A stretch of DNA of 64,000 bases, taken from contig OX637409.1 of NCBI GenBank assembly GCA_951799425.1, forward strand, positions 9,396,960 through 9,460,959. Reading direction: 5' to 3'. Below, in pieces: positions 46,201 through 57,072 of this stretch; position 1 is the first letter of the stretch, and each line of letters begins with the position of its first letter. This stretch comes from Ilex aquifolium. Taxonomy: Eukaryota > Streptophyta > Magnoliopsida > Aquifoliales > Aquifoliaceae. Below the pieces are notes generated by a model that saw nothing but the letters and a program-made list of their open reading frames with translations, was not told the DNA's origin and ran no database searches. The translations under genes and the position numbers were made by a program.

Positions 46201-47095
46201 GCCCGCAGGGGATTTAATCTCATTAACGAGCCCTTGGCCCTTCGCTTAATAGGGACTTGACATAGTGGGCCCACTGCCTCGAGCACCAGGAAATAAACGA
46301 TTCTTGTTGGTCGCTACCAACTATTTTACAAAATGGGTTGAGGCAGAACCTTTGACCAATATAAGGGACATGGACACTAGAAAGTTTGTATGGAAGAATA
46401 TCATAACCCGGTTCGGCATCCCGACAGTCCTTATATCTGATAAAGGGACTCAGTTTGAAAGCGGCCCTTTCAGAACTTTCTGCCAACAGTATGGAATTCA
46501 GAATTGGTATTCTACCCCCGCTTATCCTCAAAGTAATGGACAGGCAGAAATATCAAACAAAACGATTCTGGATGTAATCAAGAAGAGGTAAGAGAAGACA
46601 TAAGGAAAGTGGGTAGAGGAGTTGCCCAACATATTATGGACCTACAGAACCACACCATGTCGTGCAACATGGGAGACCCCATTTGCACTCGCATATGGCA
46701 TGGAGGCCGTTATACCACTGGAAATAGGATTACCAACTCTCAAGACAACTTTAGCGGCGACCGAGGACAATGGTTCGGCCATCAGCCAAGAGCTCGATTT
46801 GTTGGAAGAAAAAATGGAGGCAGCAGCCGTTCAGATCGCTGCCTATCAACAACAAATGGCTCGGTCTTATAACAAAAAGGTCAACCCTAGGACATTTATG
46901 CTCGGGGACTTGGTTCTTAGATGGGTTATGGGAGCTGCCAAAGTGTCAGGCCATGGAAAGCTAAGGGCTAACTGGTAAGGACCCTATAAGATAGCTCGGG
47001 TAGTAGGAAATGGGTCTTACGAGATTGAGATCATGGATCAAAAGCAAGTGCCCAGACCTTGGAATGTAGCTAATTTAAGAAAGTTCTATTTTTGA
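43249..47095 (+). pseudogene. pol of the Tat-like element (protease, RT, two RNase H domains, integrase)
   Basis: Protease: VLINQGSSSDIIY near 43420-43460, where the catalytic Asp of the D-x-G motif is Asn, and IIGHTWLHEI further on. Reverse transcriptase: NTVVVKKKTGKWRVCVDF, LDAYQGYHQI and VYIDDMVVKS with the catalytic YIDD. RNase H follows (45.0-45.3 kb). After a frame change near 45360 comes a second, archaeal-type RNase H ([33 protein letters not shown]). Integrase: H-H-C-C finger ending KKCVKCQLF, Asp in GLDIVGPLP, Asp in ISDKGTQFES, Glu in SNGQAEISNKT, and C-terminal GDLVLRWV. Stops: 43828, 44059, 44125, 44404, 44524, 45169, 45482, 46247, 46250, 46589, 46601 and 46976. The natural end is TGA at 47093-47095. 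Confidence 0.9.
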
Positions 47096-47499
47096 AGTGT
47101 CTTCATAAACTAGACCTCCAAAGTACCTTTGGAGAATAAGGGGTGCCCCCTGCAATTGTTTTCGTTAATAATTCTTAGAACATAATAGACATCCTCTTAT
47201 GAAGAGGGAAATTCATTTATAATAAAATTATTCTTTTGTCAATTTTATGTTTACTATTCTCATCCTACTGCTAAGGCAGTGAGGCAAAAAAACCTGTTAG
47301 AGGCGCAGCCCTGACTCAGGCGCAGCCACCTGATTGGACCCAGACCCATGGTTAGGCATGACAATGTAAACCAAAAGGGTAGTGGTCTGAGATCGATTTG
47401 ATCGGCGGGTCGGTGCGAATGGAATAACCTGCAAGTACAAGGTCCATGAGGATCGGTTTATTTGCAAAAATCCGTAGAAATCCCTAGCAGAAATGTTGG

Positions 47500-48110
47500 G
47501 ACCTAGCTCTAAGGAAGGGCCGAACAGGGCCAAAACTTCTTAGAGCCAAATTTTTTCTAAGTTAAAATGTGTCCCTAGTAGATATGCTGAGACCTAGCTC
47601 TAAGGAAGGGCCGAACAGGGCCAAAACTTCTTAGAGCCAAATTTTTTCTAAGTTAAAATGTATCCCCTAGCTCTAAGGAAGGGCCGAACAGGGCCAAAAC
47701 TTCTTTGAGCCAAATTTTTTCTAAGTTAAAATGTATCCCCTAGCTCTAAGGAAGGGCCGAACAGGACCAAAACTTCTTAGAGCCAAATTTTTTCTAAGTT
47801 AAAATGTATCCCTAGTAGATATGCTGGAACCTAGCTCTAAGTTAGGGCCGAACAGGGCCAAAACTTCTTAGAGCCAATTTTTTTCTTAGTTAAAATGTGT
47901 CCCAAGTAGATATGATGGGACCTAGCTCTAAGGAAGGGCTGAACAGGGCCAAAACTTCTTAGAGACAAATTTTTTAAGTTAAATCTTCTTAGAGCCAATT
48001 GATTGAAATTTTTTCTAAGTTAAAATTTGTCCCTAACAGATATGTCGAGACCTTGCTCTGCAAGAAGGGCCGAATAGGGCCAAGACTTCTTGGAACGAAT
48101 ATGTTTAGTT
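47500..48110 (+). repeat. Tandem repeat block (91-bp and 73-bp units) between pol and the antisense ORF
   Basis: About seven units begin CCTAGCTCTAAGGAAGGGCC (47502, 47593, 47666, 47739, 47830, 47921, then a decayed one near 48050). Spacing is 91, 73, 73, 91 and 91 bp. The short units lack an 18-bp segment (TAGTAGATATGCTGAGA type). Such 3' interior tandem arrays are common in Tat and Ogre elements and can seed satellite DNA. Confidence 0.9.
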
Positions 48111-48203
48111 AAACAGCGAAGATATTAAAAAAAAAAACTTGTCAAAATAAGAAAAGTTTTTTCATATATGATAACATAAAAGTGTTCCTCTTTACATGAA
48201 CTT

Positions 48204-50186
48204 TCAGGGGGCAAAAGGGAGATCAGAAGAACTAGGCACAAAGTAGCGCGAGTAGAGTTCAGACGAAGGAGGTACATCAGCAGCCTTCAGAGCAGCAACC
48301 CAACCTTTGGAAATGTATGCTCGCTCCAATGTAGGGATCTGCAAAGCAAGGTCACTCTCTACTTTCTCCATTCCCTGATCAAAGGCAGTATCTTCAAGAT
48401 CCTTCACCTCAGCTTTGAACTTGTCAAACTCTTCCAGCAAAGAGGAGTGTTCAAGCTGAGTCTAGGATAAATCCTTGTTAAGGGAGCTCTCTGAAGCCTT
48501 TAGATCCTCCACCTCTTTTGCCAACTTTTCATTCTCCTCTTTTCAGGTTAAGATATTGAGCCTGAAGAAGAAGCATTTCTTCACAGAGTTTGGCGTATTC
48601 TTCATCGACAGACTCTTTCTTGGCCAAGGCAAACATACGATCGTGGATCGCCTCTTTCATAGCTCTGTCTTTCCTAGCAATTCTGGCCTCTACTTCATGC
48701 ACCTTTTGAAGAACCTTTGGGGCATGGAAGAAGAGAATTATAAGTATACAAGATGAATTTGAAAGAAAGAAGGGATCAAGATAAATACCAGAACCATCTG
48801 TTGAATGGCCTACCGAGCAATTTGGTCATCTGAAACCGCCTCATTCATTGCAAGATCACGTGGTAGAATCACGCCCCTGGCGATTCCCACTGCTACATTC
48901 ATGTCTTCGGCAGCCGAGTCCTGAGTAGTAATTTCTTTGCCCTTTGCCTTAAGTATAGGACGAAAGACATTTTTTGACCGTTCAGGAGACTCGAGCCGCC
49001 TCTTCTTAGTCAACTGCTCCTCGGGGTCGGCATCATTTGGCCGAGGAGAAGAAGGAATAGCTAGAGCAGCAGACTCGCCGGAGGGGGATTCTGAAAAAGG
49101 AATCAGAGTCTCAGGATCAACTGGGAGATCAATAGTTGGAACTGTGGTTTTTAGTTCAGTGGGTAGATTGGCAGAAGGAACAGGAGCTTCAAGGACAATT
49201 GGAAGATCGACAGATATGGGGGCATGATCAGGAACGAGTGTAAGATCGATTGATTGGATAGGTAGAGAGGTTGCTTCGTAGGAACAGGCAATGGCAAAGA
49301 AGTGGCTTCGCCAGGTTCTCTAGCAAAAAGGAAACTAAGAAAGCTCTTAACTAGTTTGGTCCGTCTAGAGGGAATAGCTGTTTTTTGTCGAGAACGGGGG
49401 GTGGCAACACTTTGGGCTTGCAGCTTGGCTTTGTCCTCGGCAAGGGTGGCATTGGCCCAATCAGGTATAGCAATGAATGAGTGATACATGGGAGAGTACC
49501 CTAACAAGACATGAGCAGCTCGGCAAAAGAGACTTTCATTGTAGGACCATACCTTCCTCAGGTCCTTCATCTTCACCGAGCTCTCAGTGACTTTGCCCTT
49601 GACAGTCTCTTCTAAACATAAAAGCAGAAGATTAAAAGGTATATATTAAAAAAAAAAAAAAAAACTTGAAGACAAACGATCATATACCTGGTATGCCTTC
49701 TTCATAAGGGCATCGGTAAGAAGGAGTATCTCCTGCCTTGTACTCCCAATTCCCAGAAACAAAAATGATATCACTCTCATGACCTTTGTTTGAGTCTAGG
49801 AGGTGGGTAACAAAGTATCTGTCCTTCCTTCTTACTGCCAAGTAGTAGCTGTCACCAGCAGTCTTCAGAATATAGCAGAAAAGAATCTCCCAGAGGCCCA
49901 AATTAACGTTTAGTAGGTTGTTCAAAGCAACAACGCCCATAACAATCCTGAAAAAGTTAAGGCAACACTGGATGGGGCAAAGCTTTGTAGCCGCAAGAAC
50001 CCAAAGCAGTAAGGGGTGCAATAGGAACCTCACCCCGCCTTTGTTGATGGCCCTCGTATGGATAGGGATTGATTCCCTAGTTCCAATCAGTGGTTCATCA
50101 TTGCCAGCAACTCAAATCTGGACGTCTTCCAGAATGTTGTACTTGCTCTTGAATGCTGGAATGCCTTCTGTTGTAAGGGGAGCCAT
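48204..50186 (-). pseudogene. Antisense extra ORF of the Tat-like element (Transposase_28-like)
   Basis: The ATG at 50184-50186 begins MAPLTTEGIPAFKSKYNILE. An in-frame TGA follows after about 24 codons. The frame then reads the Transposase_28-like core (GVRFLLHPLLLWVL, FRIVMGVVALNNLL, VNLGLWEILFCYIL, DRYFVTHLLDSNKGH) to a donor after EEGIPG near 49690. A second exon (about 49615-49350) has VWSYNESLFCRAAHVLLGY and WANATLAEDKAKLQAQ. A Ser/Pro-rich low-complexity part follows. The C-terminal coiled coil near 48440 (MLEEFDKFKAEVKDLEDTAF) ends at the stop at 48204-48206. The ORF lies tail-to-tail with pol and ends about 250 bp before the 3' LTR. Its role is unknown. Confidence 0.72.
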
Positions 50187-50429
50187 TTGAAAGATTGGAT
50201 GCAGAGAGAATGAATGCAGAAGAACTTCGAGAAGAACATGATGAAGAAGAAGAGGAAGAACAAGGTACAAAGGAAATAAAATTGAAATGTCTTATACTGA
50301 GAATGGAGGGAAGCCAAAGGACAAACATTTAATGAGAAGAGACAATTGCGTGTCTCGAAAATCCAGGCAATCATTAACCTGAGGACATGAAGCAGCTGTC
50401 AGACAAATGATGGCTGACATGCGCTTCAT

Positions 50430-50966
50430 GGGGGCAAGTGAAGGGGCATAAAATTATGCCACGTGTAAATAGTCATGCAGGGGTCACGTGAGGGTTTCAG
50501 CTCTGCCATAGTGGAATCGAATTGATTAGGTTGGTAGAATAACAGAGCAGGAGGGTCTTGCCAGACCAGGATAAGAACCGAACAGCGTGATCGCAACCTA
50601 CATTCAAGGGATTCAGCTATACCGGCTAGGTAAATCTAAACAGCTCATGAGTTGAGATCAAGGGAGAGTTAGAGAAATCTTGGGGAAATCTAATAGATAA
50701 GGATGAATTGAAGGAGAATGTGCCATCTTCTTCTCCAAAGAAAGGGATCACTGGAGTCTATATAAATCAGCAAGGATGAATAGTAAAGGTATGTCAAATC
50801 CTTCCATAACACAGTTCCATTTTTTATTCCGTCTACTGACTTAAGTATCGGAGTGCCTTCGATCGAAGCACTTCGATCTTAGGCAGTTTGTTCGTTTTGC
50901 AGGAATCTTGACTCTAGGAAGGATAATACTGCCTACTAAGGAGCGAGGGAATTTTATCCACTTACA
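50430..50966 (+). repeat. Polypurine tract and 3' LTR of the Tat-like element
   Basis: GGGGGCAAG at 50430-50438 precedes the 528-bp 3' LTR. The GAATT target duplication follows at 50967-50971. Confidence 0.92.
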
Positions 50967-50971
50967 GAATT

Positions 50972-51803
50972 ATTGAACATACTAATCGTTTTCTATAATG
51001 GTATTTTTTATTTTTCAGTCTATGATGAAGAAAGGAATGATGACCCGAATTTGATATGAAATTATTTAATTTTTAAAATAAAATTACTCACTAATATAAA
51101 TAATAAATGATAAACGGAGTGATTTAGTGTTAAAAGACAAATAATTAAATTTTTATGTGATAAATTAATTTATTTTATAGAGTAATGCTATTTAAATCTA
51201 AAAATTTGACATAATTTTCTGACCTAATGATTTGAGTTCATTATAACCATTGGATGAGCAGTTTCAATCTTTGATGGAGCCTGCAATCAATTTAAAAGTC
51301 ATAATGAATTAAGTCACAATAACGTTGCTCTAGTTTATATTGTGGGAAGATTTTTTTTTAATTTTATGTACGTTTTTGTAAAATTAAAGAATTTATTTTT
51401 CAACTCTTTACATAGATTGAGTTTATTTGTAGGGCATGTTTGATTGACAAGTGGTTATTTTTGTTGAGGGAGAAAAATATTTGAAGTTTAAAGTTTTGAA
51501 TTTATAAAGATGTAGTTATCTAATCATGATGTAATAAATAAATAAATCAAACTAACATAAATTATTAAACATTAAAAGTTTTAAATAATTAATACTACCG
51601 TTCCGGTGTGATGTACGGGATATATATTTTGTCATCTTTTCATCTTATTGTTTAAGAAGGTAGCTTAAAAAAAATTAAATTATTAAATAATAAAAATAAA
51701 TTGATACAAATAAATTTAGAAAAATATTGGGTAATTAATGGGAATTTGAGGGGTGGTTACAAAAAATATTAGAAGAAGTGTTAAGGTGTGTTTATTAACC
51801 TAA
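50972..51803. other. AT-rich flank, expected continuation of GILT intron 1
   Basis: The first bases continue the sequence interrupted by the Tat-like element. No GILT exon or other coding sequence is seen. AGAGTAATGCTAT near 51180 resembles the end of the MITE at 32214, but no matching right end was found. Confidence 0.45.
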
Positions 51804-52659
51804 GGGGGTGTTTGATAAAATTGAAAGCTGAAGTTTGAAAGCTGAAAGCTGAAGTCTGAAAGCTGAAAACTAAATGCTGAATTTGTGGACTGTTTGGTAT
51901 CTACTGAAATTTAAGTACTGAATTTAACTAAACTGTTTGATAACTATACAGATCTGACGTCTGAAAATAAATTAATTTTCAGTTTTACCCTTCCACTCTT
52001 TAATTTGAAAATATTTATAAAATATGTCATAACATAAATCATAATCACTATTATTATAATTAACAAATATTTGATCAAAATAAATAACACAATAAGTGAA
52101 CAATAACATCTGATAAAAAAAAAAGAACAATAACTAATCAAAAATCAAAAATCAAATAATATTGAAAAAAATACAATAAATTAGATTTCATTAATAATAT
52201 GTGTGTGCGCCGTGAATGTATGTGTGTGTGTGTGTGTAACTATATGTGTGTGCAGTACATATGTTTGTGTGTAATTCTGTGTGTGTGTGCGTTTGTGTGT
52301 GTAATTATAATTATGTATGTATATTTTTGTTGCAGAAGACAAGGGAAAGAAAAAAAAAAGACCGATAAGGAGAATATAAATGTTAGGAGTTTTGGAGAGA
52401 AGACTAATTATAGTTTTGATAGGATTGTAAAATATTTCGGAGTATAATTGTCATATTGTAAATATTATTAAAGATGGTTTTATTGAGCGCTTTCAGCTTT
52501 CAGAATTAAGTAAGGGATCTACTACTTAATATTGTAGTCTATTTTTAAGGAGCACTTAATATATTAAGAGAGTTTAAATTTTGGTTATCAAACGAGGTTA
52601 ATTAATAAGTGCTGAATACATTCATTTTAAGTGCTGAATTTGGGTTAACAAACACACCC
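51804..52659. mobile_element. Tourist-like MITE (856 bp)
   Basis: The ends GGGGGTGTTTG and CAAACACACCC are imperfect inverted repeats flanked by TAA on each side (51801-51803, 52660-52662). The ends resemble those of the Harbinger element at 33695-40530, which could have mobilised it. The interior includes AGCTGAA repeats and a TG microsatellite. Confidence 0.65.
52199..52316 (+). repeat. (TG)n-rich microsatellite
   Basis: Interrupted TG/GTGTGTGTG tracts, inside the Tourist-like MITE. The Cys/Val-rich frame seen here is a by-product. Confidence 0.9.
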
Positions 52660-52977
52660 TAAATTCAGCACTTAAATAAAGGTATTCAACACTTATTCAT
52701 TAATCACTACAAGAATTTAGGGTTTTTGCGTCACTTTTTTTTGCAACGAGATATTTACAGTGGCAAAAATATTTTTTTTGCAACGGTTCTTGATGCTGAT
52801 GTTTAAAATGGTATATTTGCAATAGGAAATCGTTGCCGTGGCAAAAACTAAATTTTTTTATCTTTTTTTATCTTTTTGCATTGGTTTTTTTTCTGTTGTA
52901 AATGCCTAAACCAAAACGACGTTTTATTAGTTCTAATTATTAAAATGATGTCGTTTAATACAATTGATTATTAAAAA

Positions 52978-53292
52978 GAGTAAATTATATTAATACTTTG
53001 TCACTAAAACACCTTACATTAACATCCCTTAAAGTTTGTACGCGTGTAACATATAAATTTCTACCATTAAAAATCGTTTGAAACACTGTCAAACTTTGAT
53101 TATGTTACCATATTTTAAGAATTTAATTCTCAAAATACCCTTATAGAAATAATTAAAACCAACCCACTTAATTCACTTAATTTTGTCAGCAGTCGACTGT
53201 TAATAAGAAGGGGTGTTAATGTAATATTTCATACCCAAGGGGATCTGTGTGTTTTAGTGACAAAGTTCAGGGAGTGTAGATGTAATTTATCC
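52978..53292. mobile_element. Small Mutator-like MITE inside the CACTA element
   Basis: GAGTAAATTA with the following CTTTGTCACTAAAACAC is mirrored at the right end (GTGTTTTAGTGACAAAG, then TGTAATTTATCC). The element is about 315 bp and belongs to the same loose family as 19818-20819 (both contain TACGCG-GTAACA). Flanks agree only over TATTA, so the 9-bp duplication is not proved. Confidence 0.6.
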
Positions 53293-53294
53293 TA

Positions 53295-53630
53295 TTACTT
53301 CGTTTTTCATCTGATTATCAGTCGCATAACGCCTCTCTTCGCACGTCTCCTCCTTCTTCTCCAACTACGTACGACTCTCCACTCTTTCTCGCTCCCTCTG
53401 GTTCTCTCTCCCTATGTCTCTCTAAAATCGAGCAAGCCCAAGAACTCGAAGTCAAAGCAGACACTCCATTGCCAGAGAAAGACAAGAACAAGAACAAGAA
53501 GAAAGAGAAAGGCGGTGGCAGAGAAGAGAATAAGAAGAAAGAGGCCAAAGACAAGCCAAAAGAGAAAAATTCCAAGGAGGTTAGTTACTGCTGCTTTGCA
53601 TTGATTTTCTGTTTCCTCTCAATTTCTTGA
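53295..53630 (+). other. Lys/Glu-rich exon-like open frame, unidentified
   Basis: A frame is open from 53295 to a TGA at 53628-53630 without an in-frame ATG. The first half is Ser/Pro-rich. The second half is strongly charged (IEQAQELEVKADTPLPEKD, then runs of Lys/Glu). A GT donor fits at 53580 (AAGGAG/GTTAGT). It looks like a first exon of a nuclear or cytosolic Lys-rich protein, possibly carried by the CACTA element, but no family is recognised. Confidence 0.25.
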
Positions 53631-56600
53631 TGGGTTTAGGCAAAATATACATCATCTGACTGCTCAATTCAACCAAAATGAAATTGATTTCCAGCGAAAT
53701 CACTTTGTTTTTCGGATCGATTACGTGTGATAATCCTATATATTGAATTGTTTTGTATTTGTAATTGTTTCTGTGGGTTTTGTATAATTGTGCCTCCAAG
53801 TGTTTGTTAAATTGTCCCTGAGATTAATAGGAAAGGATAAAAGTAGATCCTCTACTGTTAACGAAAACAGCACCGTTGGTTTTGCTGGTGTAATAATTTT
53901 CCCTGAAAACAAACCCACAAAACTTAGCATAAAAAGTAGTTGGCTCCTCTGCACTCTTCCCCGACTTCTCTGCGTCTCTCTTGCATATGCTTTTAGCTTA
54001 GACTTTGCAACAAAATTAATGATGGCTTTGTCACGATCTCTCTAATTATATACATTGAAAAAAAAATTATTCATAAATTTTGCATAAAATCAATTATAGA
54101 TATTGTTTTACCCTTGACCGAGGATCCTGGTTCCACCCCTTGCATGATCCATGTGGTAATATGCTGTGATCTGTGCGACCACCTGGAGCCAGTAGCTATG
54201 TCTGTACTTCTGTGAAGCACATGTACAACTAGAAATCATAAGCTGCTTTACTTCATGATCACATTGGATTCTCAGAGTTCTGTTCTCCCATTTTTTTTTC
54301 TCTATTTAGGTCTTAATTTATCCACTTTTGATCTCCATCTTTTAGATCTATTACTAACTTTTCTTTGTTATGGTCCCATGAGTGAAACAAATAGTGATGG
54401 AACCTTTTGATACTCGAGATCACATATACTTACACTCACTTGTATACCTAACATATTATTTTTCACACGTTAATATTGTCACGTGGTATCACCGTTTTTC
54501 ATTTGTTTTCATACAGACATGATGTAATCCTTACAATTTATAATGAATATACTCCTGTTTGACTATTCTTACTTTTGCAAGATTATTATGAAGACATTAT
54601 TGTGAATTTCATGATCAAGTCATCCTGGCTTTATATTGACATCTTCATAATGGGTTAATCGAAAAGGATTAAAAAAATCCCAATGACAAGAAAGAATCTA
54701 TGAAAGATCATTTCCTTTCAAATTTAAAATTGGGAATGAGGAGTGGACGTGACTGTAATAATAGGTTATGCCATGTTATATTAGATTTAGATTTTATGTG
54801 GTACATGCGAAATTCATATCTCACTTATTTACAGTGGTGTGCAATTTGATTCTAGTTGTCTATTATAATAATGTTGTGTGGTTTATGCCCAAGCCTTGAA
54901 TCATTTGTTAGCAACCCAAAAATTCTAGCAAACTTTTGTTACAGCCCCTGGAACTATCCCTTTGGTTCTTACAGGATACTCATTTGGTGAATGCATTTAT
55001 ATATGGTGCTGCATTTTTTGTATGCCTGTTGAATTTAGTTGGCTGGAAAAACACATTCGCTTCTCTATACACATGAATAATCTGTGAATCCACTCTCCCC
55101 AAAATCTCCTTGATCCTTGCCAAAAAACCACAGAATAGTCTAGTGTTATAAGGAAGAGAATAATGAAGTTCTAATTAGTATTTTTAAGACCCATCAATGG
55201 GGGGTCATTAGGCCAGCCGCTAACCTCTGACAATACATAAATTATTTAGACGACCAAATTCATACAATTTATCACAATTGAAAAGTCACATATAGCTTCT
55301 AAAAAGTCTAATTTTTAAAGGAAGGTGGAGACTTGTGAGGGTCGACTTGACACATCCATTTTTTTGGAGAAATATAACAACATGCACAGTGCAAAACAAT
55401 ACTACAGAAATATGCTTTATGCTGCCTGCCCTCTCTGTTTTGAGGTGTACAGACTACGGGCTTGAAAGGCACTCCTCAATGAAGCTGGGGGGGGGGGCGA
55501 TGATTGGGCAGTAAAGTAAGCTGGCTATGTGATGTTCATTCGGCTGTGGACAATTCCAGTGTGTTTGTTGCCTCCTCTGCATTTCTCTGTTTTTTTTTTT
55601 GTAGGTGCAGGCCCATGTTCATGTAGGCCTTTGTGCTTTCTTTGTCTCCTTTTGAGTCTTGATTCTACTGTAAGTACCAGCTCAAGGCTGGCACTTCCTT
55701 TAGAGTTCTAGATTCTTGGTTGGTGTTTATACTTTGGTTATACTTTTGTTTTGGGTGGATGTATTATGTCATGTGTGCATCACCCTTGTGTTGTCCTTGT
55801 AATGTTTTATCCTTTTTTTATGAATATATTTTACCTTCCGTAAGAGTTTTAAAATGATGTTTTGATGATGTTCTTATGAATTTAAGGATATTAATATCTT
55901 AGTATTAAAATATAGAAATAAATTATTTGATCATACACTCTGTATATATTTTGTTATTCGTGTAGTACTACTTTGTGAAATTTATAGATATTTGGATTCT
56001 TCGATGGTCAATCAAAATAAAAAAATTTGTCAAAAATACGTTCAGATATGAAAAAAATATGAGATAAGATATTCGAATTATAGGTTAAAATTTTCATTTA
56101 TATTCAAGCAATTAGGTTTAAATCGAATTAAAATCATATAGATTTGACTGCCTGTTCATAACCCATTCTTATGTATAGATAAAAGATTAGTGGAAATTTA
56201 TACCACGATAAAGTTACAGGAAGTCATAGTAGGTGAGTGTGAGCTTCAAATTAACTCGAAAGCCTCTTGCTCCCCTCCTTAACTACACACAGAATTTAAA
56301 AATAATTAGTGTAGCCACACCTGTTAACAACAAAAATGCAGGCCGTGATAGGTGAGAGAGGCAGATTATTATATATATATTTTTTAATGTGAGGAATTGT
56401 ATATATATGTTGGGACATTTATCCATTAATGTTATTTAGTCCCTTTTTGAAATAGTAAAACTGAATGTTCTATATTGTCTTTGGCATACTCACTGGTTCA
56501 TGCAACTTTGTCATCTCAAGAGTGGTATGATTCTACTTTAACATAAAAATAGCTACTTTGGGAATTCTTCTCGTAACCTGACAAATGTTTGAACCAAAAG

Positions 56601-57072
56601 CAACCCAACATTAGATGATCCAAATAGCAAGAATTTGCCTTGGAACAACAGCTGACCAACCCATGTGATTTCAGGTTCGAGTTCGACCCGACCGTGACCA
56701 TTATTGATTACGTTCTTACCTGTGTCCTACTCTTCAAGAGCAATGTTATTAGCTAGAGTCGAATTTGAAAACTTAATGCATTTTAATCATTGAACTAGCG
56801 ATGAATTTAGTATTAAATAAAGTTTGCTAATAAACTAATGGTCACGGTGAATTAAGCCCTCCACCCCCCAACACCCAAATTATGTCAATGGAATCTTTTG
56901 TTATTCGGCTATATGCTATTGTTGTGTGTTTTTTGTAAGTTATTGATAAATTCATCTATTTTTTAGTCACATGTGCATCTTACAATCTTTAATTCTACTT
57001 CACTCCTAACATGAATATGTTAGTTATTGGGTGGTCATTAAATTTAGTTTTTGTGATAACTAAACTACCTTC
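53631..57072. other. Non-coding interior of the CACTA region
   Basis: About 3.4 kb of AT-rich DNA without a convincing gene. The stretch 55560-55840, ending in TTTATGAATATATTTTACC, resembles a LINE 3' tail. There is a G9 run at 55488-55497. Confidence 0.45.

Larger units (their letters stand above)
41028..50966 (+). mobile_element. Full-length Ty3/gypsy retrotransposon of the Tat lineage (9939 bp)
   Basis: LTRs of 528 bp (41028-41555 and 50439-50966) start TGAAGGGG and end CTTACA. GAATT is duplicated on both sides (41023-41027, 50967-50971). A hand alignment gives about 32 LTR differences (about 6%), mostly transitions, so the insertion is much older than the copia copy. The order is gag, protease, reverse transcriptase, RNase H, a second RNase H, integrase, a tandem-repeat block and an antisense Transposase_28-like ORF. 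The second RNase H and the antisense ORF point to the Tat lineage. At least 17 in-frame stops break gag-pol. Confidence 0.93.

Noticed and set aside
44059..46978. Possibility that the many TAA/TAG codons in gag-pol are read through or recoded
   Set aside because: Seventeen stops over 5.5 kb together with frameshifts and a lost protease Asp indicate decay. Read-through in plant retroelements involves at most one site.
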